This document shows positions 30,618 through 44,032 of a DNA stretch of 64,000 nt, piece by piece. Within the stretch, counting starts at the first letter, position 1. Each line of letters starts with the position of its first letter. A program made the position numbers and the translations under genes. The notes beneath the pieces were generated by a model. It was not told the DNA's origin, did not search any database, and saw only the letters and a program-made list of their open reading frames with translations. Origin of the DNA: Archegozetes longisetosus (Eukaryota; Arthropoda; Arachnida; Sarcoptiformes; Trhypochthoniidae); the NCBI GenBank assembly GCA_018873245.2, contig JAEMBT020000009.1, forward strand, positions 868,001-932,000. Direction: 5' to 3'.

Positions 30618-31905
30618 TAGTTTAGAAGATAAAAGGACAGACTGTAGAAGCTAATATTAAATTTAAAGCAGATTTTTAAAAGGTAACCAAAATCTGACAC
30701 TACATTGTTAATCAATGAATTAGACTTAGTCTCACAAAAAATAACTCTTTGAAAATATCCTAAATTAAGAATTTTGAGTCAGGTGTTTTATTTTATTTTT
30801 CTATGCATATATACTCTTGACTTCCACAGTAAAATATTTAATAAGCTGAATTATTTTCAAGAACTGATGACAACATTTTAAGTCTAGTTAAATTAAAAAC
30901 TATTGATAGCGTTCTATCATTCACGATATTTGATTAAAATATTGTTAGCTCGCTGTACGACATTATTTCAAGCTTGATTAATTTGAAAGTTGAGATTCAC
31001 CCAAAACTGTTAACTATTTTGTCAGAAAAATGTTTCATAATATAGACATGAAAACAAAGCTCCATAAAGTTTGAAAGCAAGATTTTACCTTAATAAAATA
31101 AGATTTTTCTAGTCGAACAACATTTTGTCGGGCTTTTAAATTTATTTTTCTAGCTGAGCATTCTATGAATATTCATTTGGCAGAATGCGTACCACAACTG
31201 TTAGCTCTCAAATAAATTATTCATATGAAACAATATTTGATTCCAGAATTTAATGGAAAAAACTTTTCTCCTCTGGTTTTATTGCAAAACTACTTTCTAT
31301 TAACTGAATGTTAAAGTTTAATATTTTATATTAAAGCGATTGCATAGAAAATCTTATTAATTTTCGAAATAAATTCTTCAAGGTTATGAAGTAAAAAATA
31401 AATAAATACTAAATAATACATATAGGAATTGATAAGAGTATAATTTTGGCACAAAAGTAAGAAATAAGTAGTAATTTAAAAAATAAATTTACTCTGTTTG
31501 CTATAAATTGTTGATTTTTCAATCTCTTAATTTCTGGCATCAAGAGAGTGAAAACAATTCTTTCTGCTACTCAACTCTTTAGGGAGTTTTAGACTTTTTT
31601 CATTCTATCTATCTTTTCAATTGAGCTTTTTTCAGTCCTATTCTGTATAACTTTCGGTTAACTTATAAACCAGAGAATCAATGATGAGATACACGTACTT
31701 CTGATACACGAATGTCGGACTTATATCTCGTGGGAATTGTTTCTCTTATATTATGAGATGAAAATCAGACTTAAGTCCGAGTCAGTAAAGAATTCAATAG
31801 TTAGTTGACATAACATTTGCAACAAAACATCCAAAATAGCTAACTTTGTTTCAGTTACTCCTTTCCTGATTCCGTTTTGCATCGATAACAACTAAATAGA
31901 GTTTG

Positions 31906-32025
31906 TTAAATTTATTTTTCATTTTTTAAATTTATTTTTCATTTTTTAAATTTATTTTTAATTTTTTAAATTATTTCTCATTTCTTAAATTATTTCTCGT
32001 ATCTTAAATTTATTTTTCATTTTTT
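31906..32025. repeat. AT-rich minisatellite, about six 19-20-bp units
   Basis: The unit is TTAAATTTATTTTTCATTTT. Three near-identical copies are followed by two 19-bp variants with ATTTCTC and a final canonical copy. Confidence 0.9.
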
Positions 32026-35000
32026 ATTACTATAAATCTTTTATGACTTTGCACTTTTGTGAGATTGAGTTTTTAAACAAATAATCAACAAAAATTTTCT
32101 TTTAAATTATTAATGTTTGATAACTTAGAAATTTTGCTTTTATGAAGTCATGTTCTGCAATATCTCTAATAATGATCAGCTCTTTCGTGATTGCTTTCAT
32201 GGAGTTATTGGCATATTCTGCGTTATCTCGAAAGAGTGCAACACAAAACATATGCATAGTATGCACGAACTTTTCGGGGTTTATGTTCAGATTTAGCAGC
32301 TTTTGAGCATTTTTATTCTTATTCAACTTTTGTACAAACTTTGCAGAGGTTTTGCAGATTTTCCAATAGTAAATCACTCTTATTGGTTTACACACTTTGA
32401 GAGAATAAAAAATTTTGACGTTTATTTCGAAATTACTTTCCAAATAAAATTATATGTATAAAACTAAAAGCATGATAGAAGTAAAAATCTGAAACTTCAA
32501 TAAGTTATCAATTTTTGTGCTTTAGGAAGTCGAATTGAAGTTGAAAACATGAAATATTTGGCTAATATGTGAGAAGAAAATTTTCTGCTTAAGTGTAATC
32601 TTTAGTGATTGTCAGATTCTGGTATTAGTGAATGATAAGAATCCGAAAATTCCTAGTATTAAACAAAGAAGAAAGACATTTAAAGGTAGATTTTTATTAT
32701 TTTGCCAGTAAAAGGATTTGCAATAATTCTTAATTTAATGCTGAAACAAGACTAAAATTGGTTCAGTTATATTGAGGTCTCGTAGAGTTAATATGACACG
32801 TCTTGCGAACAGAATAGTTGAGCCGGTCTTATGTAAAATATACAGTAGACTAATAAATGTGCCAGTTATTTATTATTGTAGTCGAGAAGAAGTTTTCTTC
32901 TTTTCTTAAATGTTAGTAACAGTAAAGAATTGTTTTCTCACTTATGAGGGATTTGTGTTTATAAGCTTTGATTTTATTGTCTTACAAAAAATATTCAATA
33001 AGTATATAAGCGGTCATAACAAGTAGAGATATTTAGGCAATCTCATTTGGAACAATATAATCAATATCTTGATATTAGTTTAGATTATTCCAGATTCTTT
33101 TATGTAAGCTTCTCCAATTATTTGACTTCTCATAAGAAAGATTAAATCTTTTAATCTTCTTTAGACATGCGTTCATTAATAAATGAGTTTTATTTTGTTT
33201 ATAACGTTAGGCTTATATTTAGAAGAGATACTAATTTGCAACTAAAGCACTTCAACATAATATGAGCTCTATTTCTAGATCTAAAATACTAAAACTTTTT
33301 AGACTAAGTCAAAAATAAATAATATTACCAAATAGTGTTTCATCAAAATATTTATTTTAGGTAAACATATGACAGAACATTAGGCCAAGAACTTGAGCCA
33401 AAAACTAATTTATTCCTTGCTTTTAGCTAATCTAAATAATTCAAATGAAATAATCTGTTTTCTACTGATTAAAATACACTCATTATTAGTAATGTTCCAG
33501 CATTTAGTTAATTAGTTAGTTTACGATAATTACAAATTCTTAATAATTAATCGCATTAAATAAAAGTAGTTTGAGCCAATTTTTCTCAATCAACTCTCAC
33601 AAAATTTACTCCAAATGGACTCGAGCTGTAAATCTTTTACCATCAAAGTTAAGTACGAGAGACAGTAACTTATAATGAGTTTAGATCTCAATTATGTTCA
33701 ATCATTCGAATCTTATGAAGAATTATTTAGTTTCGATACATAAATATTTTCAAAATATTGTGTAAAAAACTAAAAACATTTTTAGTCAGGTATGAAGTTT
33801 TGAAACAATTGAGAAAGAACGCAAATATCATATCCAAAGCCAGAGATTCAACCCATTAAGCTAGTATTGTTTTGTTATTAAGTTAAAAAATGAAAATAAC
33901 AGTGTGACAAAATGGGCAAAAATATGCTCCTATTCTAGCCTTGACTGATAATTACAATAATGATTAGTCGCATCAGCATTAGTGTCATGTCTTTAAGTAA
34001 AGGAAATGTATTAAAAGCCTCAGCGTAAAAAGTGATTGTTAATAATTGGAAAAGTTATTTATTAAAATGCGGGTCAAGTATTGAGCAAATTATAACAGAG
34101 AATATTGTTCTCTAGGATCTGACAACGCAATATTCATTTAATTGTCATTATCCTAAATATCATTAATCGGGTGTGCCTTCAGTACCATTACTCTGTTTTT
34201 TATTTCACTTATTATAAATTTAATTACCTATTAATTACTTTTTCTATTCTTTATTTAATCTAATTTATCAAACTTATTAAGTTTTAGATCTAGTAATCTA
34301 TTAAAAAACATTTTAAAAACGCTTTTTTCTCTAGTAATTAATATTTCATTATTTCGTTAATAATTATTTTCGATCGAGTAATGATTTTGTTGTTTTTGAG
34401 ATTAACCGTTTTTTTCGTTTTAATGGGTACGATGCAAATTTGAAAATTTCTTTCCTAAATCATTTTTAGATATCAAATTTAGTTTAGGACAAAAATGTTT
34501 TTTAGTTAATGGTTTACGTAAAGCGCTTTTTGCGAAAGCTTTTGATGTTCGATAACGAAATTAGTTGAAAGCAAAATACTGTGTTTTTATTCATTATAAC
34601 GAAGGCTTACTTCGGCAAATCAATATTCAAAATATTAGAGTTTATTTTAATGTCTAATAATAGGAAATTTGATTGTCTTATTATTAAAACTACTAATTCC
34701 TGGAACTTATTTATCCAAAACTGTTGTCATTCAATATTGTTTGGGCCAATTAATTAAAGTTATACTCATTTTCAGCTAAAATATATACAATAATTACTAT
34801 TGATTAGAATTATTAACATAACAAATAAGATGAATATAATAACTGATTTTAGACTTATTTGAATAGATAAGAATTATATAAACGTTTTAATTAGATTAGA
34901 CTTTAGTCGACTCTATACTAAACTGATATAAGACAAAACCAAACTTAATTAAAATCTCCAAATTTTCAATCATCCAAACAAACAGATTGAATCAGCTAAA

Positions 35001-36629
35001 CTTTAATCAAATTAATGTTTGTTTAGCAAATAATTCAATTGACTAGACAAATATTTTTTGATACAATTAAACATTTGTTCTATGCTTATAATACTATTCA
35101 TTTGAAATTAAGTTATAGTTTGTCGTTCACTAAATTAAATCTAAAATCATATAAGTTTTATATAAAATCACTTCAATCCTATACCTGAATACATATCTGA
35201 ACCAAAGAGAACTCGATCCAAGTGAACAATTAGCTTAATTTTTGATAAACTAGTTTATTAGTGTGATGCATAAATATTTGAAACCCATATGAATCTAACT
35301 TATATTATGCTTCTCTCATTATTAATCAAGTTAACCAAATAATTTAGAGATACATAGCAGGGCTCTTCTCTTCTGAGATTTTAGATTTGTTCTCAATTAA
35401 TTCACTGCTTTAACTCTATTCAATTGTAGTCAGTGCTAAGTTAGTGACTGTGCTCCCACACTCTTTTGATTATCATAACAATTATTCTTATTAATAGAAG
35501 TGCCATTTAGAATGTTCTGCTAAACACATCAGGTAGAATAATTAGAGAGATTGTTATCAATTTTGTACAAATATATATAAAGATCTTAAGAAAAGTCAAA
35601 TAAAAATCAAGTTTTTTATTCAAATAATTTACTAACAAATTCTGTATGGCTTATATGTGAATAAAGAACTTAAATTTTAGTCGTGATAAAATATAACAAA
35701 TGCGTTCATAAATCTGAATAGAAAATGAAATGATGGAATTTTTCTATCGTATTTTGATTAGATAATGCATTATAAGACACTTGTTAAACCCATTCAAATG
35801 ATCAAATTGATGTCCTGGTGACAGATTTATCAATTCAATGTTGATCACTGAGGAATCCGAAAAATTCTAGTTTTTATATCTGTAGAGTATGAGATTCAGT
35901 TTCAAAGTATTAAAGAATTATTGAATTTTGTTACCATGACTTCAACATTGCCATTGGGATAATTAAGGGATATTTTTAACAATTATACAATACTAAAAAT
36001 AATGAAAAACGCCTCTCAAACATATTTGTTAGAATAAAACACGAAAAATATATTTAACAACCAATAAGTTGAGAGCTAGAAAGCATTAAAGCATAGTTAT
36101 TACTGTAATTCTTAATTACAAAAAAAGCTTTTCAATTGCATGCTATCTAGTATTTTACTTATAGAATTTAAGGCTTGGACGTCGTTCATAATCCTATCAA
36201 TTTTCTCTCAGATAATCCGATTGAAAAAATATATATATTGGAACGCAGCACTCGATAAATCGAAAAAATATCTAGAAGCCGAGTCAATTAGAGATGAATA
36301 GATAGAAAATCAAGCTCTAAATACTTAGGCATTAGAGTCGCCAATCGAAATCTAATGTGCAAATTCATGATTAACTTGTTTTCATTATCAATTGAAATTC
36401 ATCAATAGAAAGTAATTCAAGACAATTAATCAAGCTTAAGCTCATCGTATCCTAGTATTACAAAGAATAGCTATCATGATTAAAAATTAATTCAAACCCC
36501 TTATAGTAAAACTTATTTGTAGTGAGTATAAAGTCTGAGTCTCTTATATCGATGTTTGACTGTATTATCAGAACTACTAAACTAAACCACAGCTATTTGG
36601 GCTAGAATTTCTTAAAAAATAAGATCGAC

Positions 36630-36739
36630 CACCTATTTTCATAGTCTCATATTCCCAAAGATAAATATAAGTTTTGTTTCCAAAAATTTGATTCAGACTT
36701 ATATTTATGGCTTTGGAAATAAAAGTTATAAATGGGGTG
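36630..36739. repeat. Hairpin-forming inverted repeat
   Basis: The core stem at 36652-36674, TTCCCAAAGATAAATATAAG, is inverted at 36697-36718 (CTTATATTTATGGCTTTGGAA). Weaker pairing extends outward to CCACCTATTT / AATGGGGTG. It may be a small MITE or an RNA-level hairpin. Confidence 0.5.
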
Positions 36740-38606
36740 TAAAGTACTTCAAATTGAGATATAAATTAATTTCAAATCATTTGAAAAAGTAGTTACCTAA
36801 TCATTTTTAGATCACTTTTTGTTTCTATTTCGATTGTGGCCTAAAGGCTAACAATTATTGATAGAAAAGGTTTGAAGAGTGGCTTTTCAAGTACATGCTT
36901 TACTATGACTGAAGGCTTTGTTCTATTTGTTTGTAAGGCCTAACTTTGTTGTGCTATAATTTAAAGCCTTATGTCTTATGCTATTTATGATCGAAGCATT
37001 TGTTCCTTAAACTTAAAGAATATTTGAATTAACTACTAGCAACCACTGCCAATCTGTAGCTGTTTTTATTGTAAAACATACTTACACTTTAATTTAGTTT
37101 GTTCATGTTTCGAGTTCTATTAAGCATTAGGTATATGGGTTTCAAATGCGCTCTCAATTTATCAATCTGATTTAGTTTGCCAGACAAATCCTTTATTTCT
37201 TGAAATTTGAATTATTTCTACAGAAAACAGAATTCTTAAAAATTGAAAAATACTTAACCTTCATCTATGATTGTCTTAAATAATAAGGAGTTATCTGAAG
37301 TTTGGAGCTACACTAAAACAGTAATATTAAACTGTAATGCTGCAATGCACAAGCTATTTGTATTTTTAACATATTTATCATGTCAACGTCTCCGACCATC
37401 ATTTAAATTGCTTTTATTCTCAGCTCATGCCTGAATTATTGACAAATGTTTATAACAAATACAATGCTCGACAATATTTACTCATATATTATATATATAT
37501 TATATATCATATTCATGAAAACTGCAAACTCAAAACACCAAAAATCAGACTAAATATAACTAAAATCTAAAACAAACAGATAGTGAATAACAGTTATAAA
37601 TAGAGTAAATTGAAAAGTTGATTTGTTTATAAAATAATAATTGCCTTATATGCGGCTATTCTTTGAAGCAGAGCTAAACTCTAATGTCAGTGACTCCTAT
37701 TATCCTCTCTTTTACTCTTCATGTCGACAATACTATACATAAGTTTTATAATATAGTACTAGTAGTAGAGTTAGGAATGCTTTCTGGTGAAAAAATCGAT
37801 TCAAACCATAACTTTTTCAAATTTGGACCTTAAGAAGCGTTCTCTTATTGCAATTGCGATTGCGATATCTGGAACGTGATAAACGCAAAAATAGTATTAA
37901 ATTATGTGATGTGCACTTGTTTTAAATTAAATTTTTTTCTTCTATTCTCTCTATAGCCTAATCTACTTAACTATCTTTCTCTCTCTCTCTCTCCATCCCA
38001 TACTTTATTTGGAGCTAATTTAAAATTTATATTTTGAGAATTTATTCTCAAAGATAAGGCAAAGCAAAGCAATAGATGAATAAGAAAAAAGTTGTCTGAG
38101 TTTGCCAGTCTTGAGAATAGCTAATAACTAGCATTAAAGGTGTGAAAGAATTGTCAATATTTATGAAGCTGTGCTAAAAACAGGTCTTCCTATCGCTGTC
38201 TAATCGATAGATAAATAATAAATGAAATTAATTTGAAATACATTTTGTTTTTGGGTCCGGATTTTTATGTAATAATATGTGACATAGTGTTTAATAGTTT
38301 GTGACTACAAACTTCTCATATATATGAAGTACAAGCGTATACGCACGAAGTCTTATTGATCATTTGCATTTTATTATCTATTGATTTAACGAAAATACGA
38401 TTTTCATGTCTACCAAATTCTAGTGTAGAGCACAAAATAAATAGCAGCAATATATATATATATATACATCTATTTTATACCATTTCGTTTCTACTAGAAT
38501 TGTGACATTTTATGAAAAATTTATAAGAATTGTTCTAAAAAAATTAGATGAAATATTATTGTCATATAAGTTAGAATATAGAGAAAATAGTATAAAAACA
38601 AAAACT

Positions 38607-38738
38607 CTAGTAATTTTGATTGGTTGCTGCTATTCGGTGCACACACTCACCAAAATAGTGATGCTGTGAAGCATTTCAATTCTTGCCTACTGTGCCATCG
38701 ATTTTTGGCTGCAACCAGAAAACCAGTTAGAATACTAG
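38607..38738. repeat. Weak inverted repeat, possible small MITE
   Basis: CTAGTAATTTTGATTGGTTGC at the left resembles the inverse of GCAACCAGAAAACCAG...ACTAG at the right. The ends match in blocks but with gaps, and no target duplication is clear. Confidence 0.35.
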
Positions 38739-40314
38739 TGTGTGTCGAGATATGGTGTAGCTAGAGGTCAACATTACTCTGTTTCATACCGAGATATCAG
38801 ATCGATCTGGTTTAAACAATACCCGACTCTTGGTCCTTTACAAATGCTTTTTAATTGCTCTATCTAAATCTGAATTTGTTTTTTCAGTCATTATAATTTC
38901 TAATTGATATGCAAATCATAAGTAAACATTATTTACTAATCAACTTAAATGCATGCCATGAAACTGAGTTATAAAAAGTCTATTCTTAGGTAACGTTTAG
39001 CTTGGATAGAATGATAGATCAAATTTTCCACTTAGAGACAGTTAGTGGTAAGCTCGTCAAAAATTAATTATTGCTAAGTAGTGCCTTAATTAAGACTTTA
39101 ATTAAATCGTTTTAACTCGAGAATCGCATTGAAAATCATTGTTTATTCACATGTTTTTATGGTTTGCCGAAAATTTAGATCTGTTTACAAGTCCTGAAAA
39201 ATGAAATTCTATTCTATTCAATATAAATATCGAATCACTTTATAAACAAAATATCAATAAAATGTTGTTTTTGTAACAAAAAGCCTGAGAGAAGCGAAAA
39301 TCGAATAAATAGTAAAGTTTATACATGAATAGATGACTTTAGAATAGAATTGTGTTTGGCTAATGCAGAGCATTAAAACCAATGCAAGCATTCCTTAACG
39401 TGCGATACGATTGTGTAGTTATCACTCTGAAAGAAACAGATGATTATTCAGTATTAGGGTCTCTAATATCTAAAGCAGTGTTCTAAGAGTGAAGTGATGG
39501 TGGCGTTGCTCTGACTCTGTTCTCTCTCTCTCTCTCTTCTAGCTCTGAAAGCCAGCAAAAAGTTGAACTGCGATGCGAACACATTTCTCGTTTGAGTGAG
39601 CATTGCGTTAGACATCACATCAGTTCAGTTTCTTTTGATATTAGTTACCACCAGAAGAAATAAAATGATGATAACAAACGGCATGGGATTCAAAATAGTT
39701 TTTTGATAATGGGATAAAAAATTTGCATTCAGTTCAAACATCTTTAACAAGAACTGAGTCTCGATATCCAGTGATTATAAGCACTGAATTAGTTGTGTAT
39801 TTATTCTAGTCTTACAAAAACTTATATCTTGTATATAATTCTATATATATTTCTCCCCATTTTTCTTCTACTATTTGGTCGCATCAATAGTACATCAATA
39901 CTACTGAACGAGTTCTTTCTCTGTGTTATTCAATACTCTGGTAACTGCTTCTACTCATCGGATTCATGGATACAGCGCTTGGATTCTGCGAATGCTGTTG
40001 TCGGATAATAGTTGTTATTGACTTTTGTGCTTCAAATTCTATCATGTGCTTAAACTCGTCAGTGAATAAAATTAAAAGTGATATTATTTCAAACACACGG
40101 CGATGAATAGATTTAAATCTAAATTCAAATAAACACTTTTCGATTCTGATTCTTCTCGATATTAATGATTGGATTGTATTAATCTGATAGTTATTATGCG
40201 AGTTATGAGACTTGAGAATTGGATTCATTCGAAAATTGTGTAATAGATGTATCTAATCGTCAGATATTCACTAACAGTTTGCTTTTATTATTATAAAGAT
40301 ACATACCATTTATT

Positions 40315-40400
40315 ATGAGGCGCTGGAATAGCATCAAAGTATTAATTTTGCTCATTTTCATCGCTATTACATGCGAACAATTAGACGCTAATACTTTCGA
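40315..40400 (+). CDS. RDL-type exon 1: start codon and signal peptide
   Basis: It encodes [19 protein letters not shown], then [11 protein letters not shown] basic start followed by a hydrophobic core, with likely cleavage near ..QLDA, is a classical signal peptide. An in-frame TAA at 40294-40296 lies upstream, so this ATG is the natural start. The donor is gtaagt at 40401, phase 2. The first exon carries little family-specific sequence and is joined to the gene by frame, strand and context. Confidence 0.75.
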
Positions 40401-43400
40401 GTAAGTTATCAATATTCTACTTATAATATTTGATAATAAGATAATTCTTATATTCTTATGATTTATATTATTAGTTAAATAAGTGTATTATAGAAATTTA
40501 GATCATATAAATACTAATGCATCAATTTTTTGTAGGAAAGCTAGTTATACATTAGCTAAGGCTAGCTATACATTAACATAACTATTAATATTTTTCGATC
40601 TAATCCTTATGATTGACTAAATGAGTACGTAAAGAATATAAGAACAAAACGTACGATTTCTATCTAAAAGATTATGCATTAGTATAGAAATAATAAATTT
40701 GAATATTTGCTAAACTGGTAATTGCTGTAAAAACTCTATTGTCTCTAAATGCAATTGAAAGAAATGATTGTCTATTATTTTTCTACTTTTAAATAGCACA
40801 GAGAAAAGCTTTTAAGCTTTTAAAATAATTATCTAAATTAAATCAGGCGCAAAATTTCTTTTATTTCGCGCAATTAATTTCTTTGAAAAGCTTGTTTTGT
40901 AAAGTCTTTTCTAATGTTTATGTCAAGAATTATGCGAAGAATTATGTCGAGAATTATGTGAACAATTGAGAAGACCGGCAGATATTCTCAACAATGGGGT
41001 TATAATCAGTAAAATATTTCTCTTTTCAATATTGATTGTTATCGGATTTGATTACTTCAGACTAGTATTAAGATGTAATTGGTTTTCAGATTTTGGTTTT
41101 CAGATTTTTATCATTTTAATCATGATAGTCACCCCGCATATATTGATGTGTTAATTAAAATTTTTCCACTCTTTCATTTACCGAATGACTGAATCCAATG
41201 CTAACAACTATGTCACGATTTTATTTTAAAATCTTTGTCTAGATTTTCTACGCTTCAAATTACTGAAAGCTTCAAATTCTCATCAAATTCCTTACCTTTC
41301 ATGTTTTTCTCTTATAACCATAAACCAAATCTCAAATTAATGTAATTAAAAACTTTTGAAAAGGAGCAAGTAGGTTTTTGGCTCCTTTTAAGACCATTTT
41401 TAGACTATTTTCAGCAAAAAAGTTGTCATTCATAAAAATTTATTTTGAAATAAATTTGTTGAAACAAAATTCCTAACCGGAAATATTGTATTTCGCACTA
41501 ACTTCACGATTCGAGTCGATACAAAAATATTATGTAATCCGAAATAAATTAAATTTTGGATCAATAAAATATAAAATATCTCTTTTCTTCTACCGCTCAC
41601 GAGTCAGTTAATAACAGTCTCCAGTAATAACTCATTTCATACACAAAAGAGGATAAAAATAGTATCCTTAAAAAAATTCTTTCTCTAAATAAAGTTTTGT
41701 ATTATACTAAAACACTTATATCTTTAAAGAATTATATTGATTTGTTGTGGGATGTATTGAATTACACGACCAGTTTAGAAAAAATCAACTATATTTCAGC
41801 TATATTTCAGTTATATTTCAATCGTATTCCAACTGTATTTGAGCCGTATTGCAACTGTATTCCAACTACATTTCAATCTATATTTGTATTTAATGTGTTA
41901 GCTCCTCTGTCAGAATTACAACCGCACCAAAATAATTAAATCTACTTATTGAGCTTTATGACACTTATTCGAACCATAAACAGAGCTGAACACAAACAGA
42001 CATTGATATTATCCAAACAGTTTTGATGTCTGCAATATATTTGTTACTCTTTTAACACGTCGTCTATACAAATCAAACATTTTCAGCCAAATTCTGCTCT
42101 CGATCGAGATAGAAAATTAAATTTCTATAATTTTTTAAATCTTAAACTATATCAATATTTTCAGAATTATTTTGAATGAGTTATGCAAAACAAGATATGT
42201 ATTATTGAGTTGAGATATGAAAAGTTGAACATAAAACCCATAGTTTGAGAAAATGATTAGATTTTAATTGTTGTACTTTTCAATTCAATACTCATTAAAT
42301 GTCTGAATTGAGTAGTAGACGTTGAAGCAGTTATGAATAATGAATGTGAAATGTTCATTTTAGCTTAGAGCTTGAATAATATCGAATTTCAAGTATGAAT
42401 TATTAAAATTTTTGCTTATTTCGTGTCGATTCTCAATTTTTTGGCCCAACATTTCTAAAGGGACATGATTTATTTTTATACTACCCTTCTTCAGCTATTA
42501 AACAGGATAGGCTGAGCTCAAAGTTCTGAGCTTGAAGCTCAGTCAGCTCAACATTCTGTAGGGCTGAGCCATGTTGCACTGATACACTTAAATCTTCACC
42601 CAATCATCAAATTATATGGACTATATGCATAAATTACATTAGTTTTGGTAGGAAAGCTAATAACACTTATTTAAATCTAGTTAACTCAGATTGAAGAACT
42701 AATTCACATACAAGTAACAGTCTGAAAACACGCTTGCAAACTATTAAATAGAGAAAAATGTGTTAATAATTTGATCAGATTTATGCTGAAAACTTGTTTC
42801 TAATTCAAATTTCGAATCAAAATATCAACTCGAAAGTATTCCATATTGCACAGATCGATGCACACTTTAGATTGATTCCATTAATTTAATACATTTTATT
42901 AAATAATTAAAAACATGAATCGTTCAAACATTAACTACAGTCTCATTGAGTCAATGCTCTGTTTGTGCAGTCAACTTAGTCTAGTGACGCGTGCGCTTCT
43001 GTATCTTCACTTCAAGTTTGAAGCTCACCCGAGGGCTAATATTAGGCTTGAAGCCTAGCCCTAAGCTAACTTATGCCCATCACTAGTTTATATAATCGTT
43101 TTGCATTCTAGAAGTTCTGTTTTAGTGACTGAAATTTGACTTACAATTTGCATATTATCGCAAAAAAATCTTTAAAAAACCAAAATTTCCGGAATGGATT
43201 GCATGCAAATTCGATATTTTGAGTATTTTTAAGTTGTAAAACTGAAATGATTTTACTGATGGTGTAAAGAAAGAGTTTTAAAGCTAAAAGCTAAAATGAT
43301 CGAACATGACCTATAAATAGTAGACGAATAAACGATGTTTTCATTTATGAATACAAACAATTTGGAGTGAAATTAGGTTTATTATTAATGATAATCAATA

Positions 43401-43979
43401 AATTTCGTAATATATGGTAGTCGTTGATAGTTTAATCAGTATATTTATTGCTTGCAATATGCGAATAACAGAATGGCTTCATTTATTTTCCGAATGAGTA
43501 AAACTGTTAAATTGATTTTTTAAAATCTTGTTAAATACATATTTACATGATATGAAGTTTTGAGATCTTATAAAATGAATTTTTTGTTCGTTTAACACTA
43601 TTATATGGCTGAAAGCTATTTATGTGAACATTATTGTTTTCTTTACCTTCGAACTAATCTAAGCTTAAGTTAATTCTTACCAAAATCAAACTGAAATTTA
43701 AAAGTAAACTCATTTGATAGACAAGTATTTTTGTTGTGTTAACAAACTGAGAAAAGGAGACTAAAAGATGGGGGAAAAGGTTGACTTTCTTAACCAACAA
43801 AAGGGTTTGTTGAAGAAAATATAGAGAAAATGTATTTTTAAACTGAGATTTGAGTTGGGGCTAAACATTAAACTGAAATGGCTAATGTATTGCCTCCTAG
43901 TTTTATCTGTGAGTCACACAACAAAAGTATTATATAATGCATGAATAATCTCTACTATAATTAAGGCCAACAAAACTAG

Positions 43980-44032
<53 letters not shown>

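Larger units (their letters stand above)
29348..30644 (+). mobile_element. Tc1/mariner-superfamily relic with TA target duplication and internal hairpin
   Basis: Both ends begin CAGTCTGTCCTTTTATCTTC and continue TAAACT when read inward (26 identical bases). Each end is bordered by TA (29346-29347 and 30645-30646), the invariant Tc1/mariner target. The total of 1297 bp is a normal size for the superfamily. Inside is a transposase C-terminal fragment (29524-29724). No catalytic DD(E/D) part can be found, since the 170 bp to its left are non-coding, so the copy is dead. The right half is an imperfect palindrome (29878-30617). Confidence 0.85.
30647..40314. other. Intergenic region between GluRI relic and RDL-type gene
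   Basis: No exon or RNA gene is recognised. Contents listed separately are an AT-rich 20-bp tandem repeat at 31906, hairpins at 36630 and 38607, and short (CT)n runs at 37979-37993 and 39521-39537. Regulatory DNA and the untranslated exon of the RDL-type gene are expected near its right end, but I could not pin down a promoter. Confidence 0.6.

Noticed and set aside
32102-32443. 113-codon open frame on the minus strand
   Set aside because: The first codon is TTG, not ATG; there is no recognised domain and its length is at chance level for this composition.
40966-41154. Hydrophobic 62-codon frame in RDL intron 1, considered as an extra exon
   Set aside because: It matches no channel segment, and exons 1 and 2 already join in frame without it.
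41697-41939. 80-codon frame with repeated [14 protein letters not shown]-like sequence
   Set aside because: The repetition comes from an 11-bp DNA repeat, which is not a multiple of three, so a repeated protein is an artefact.
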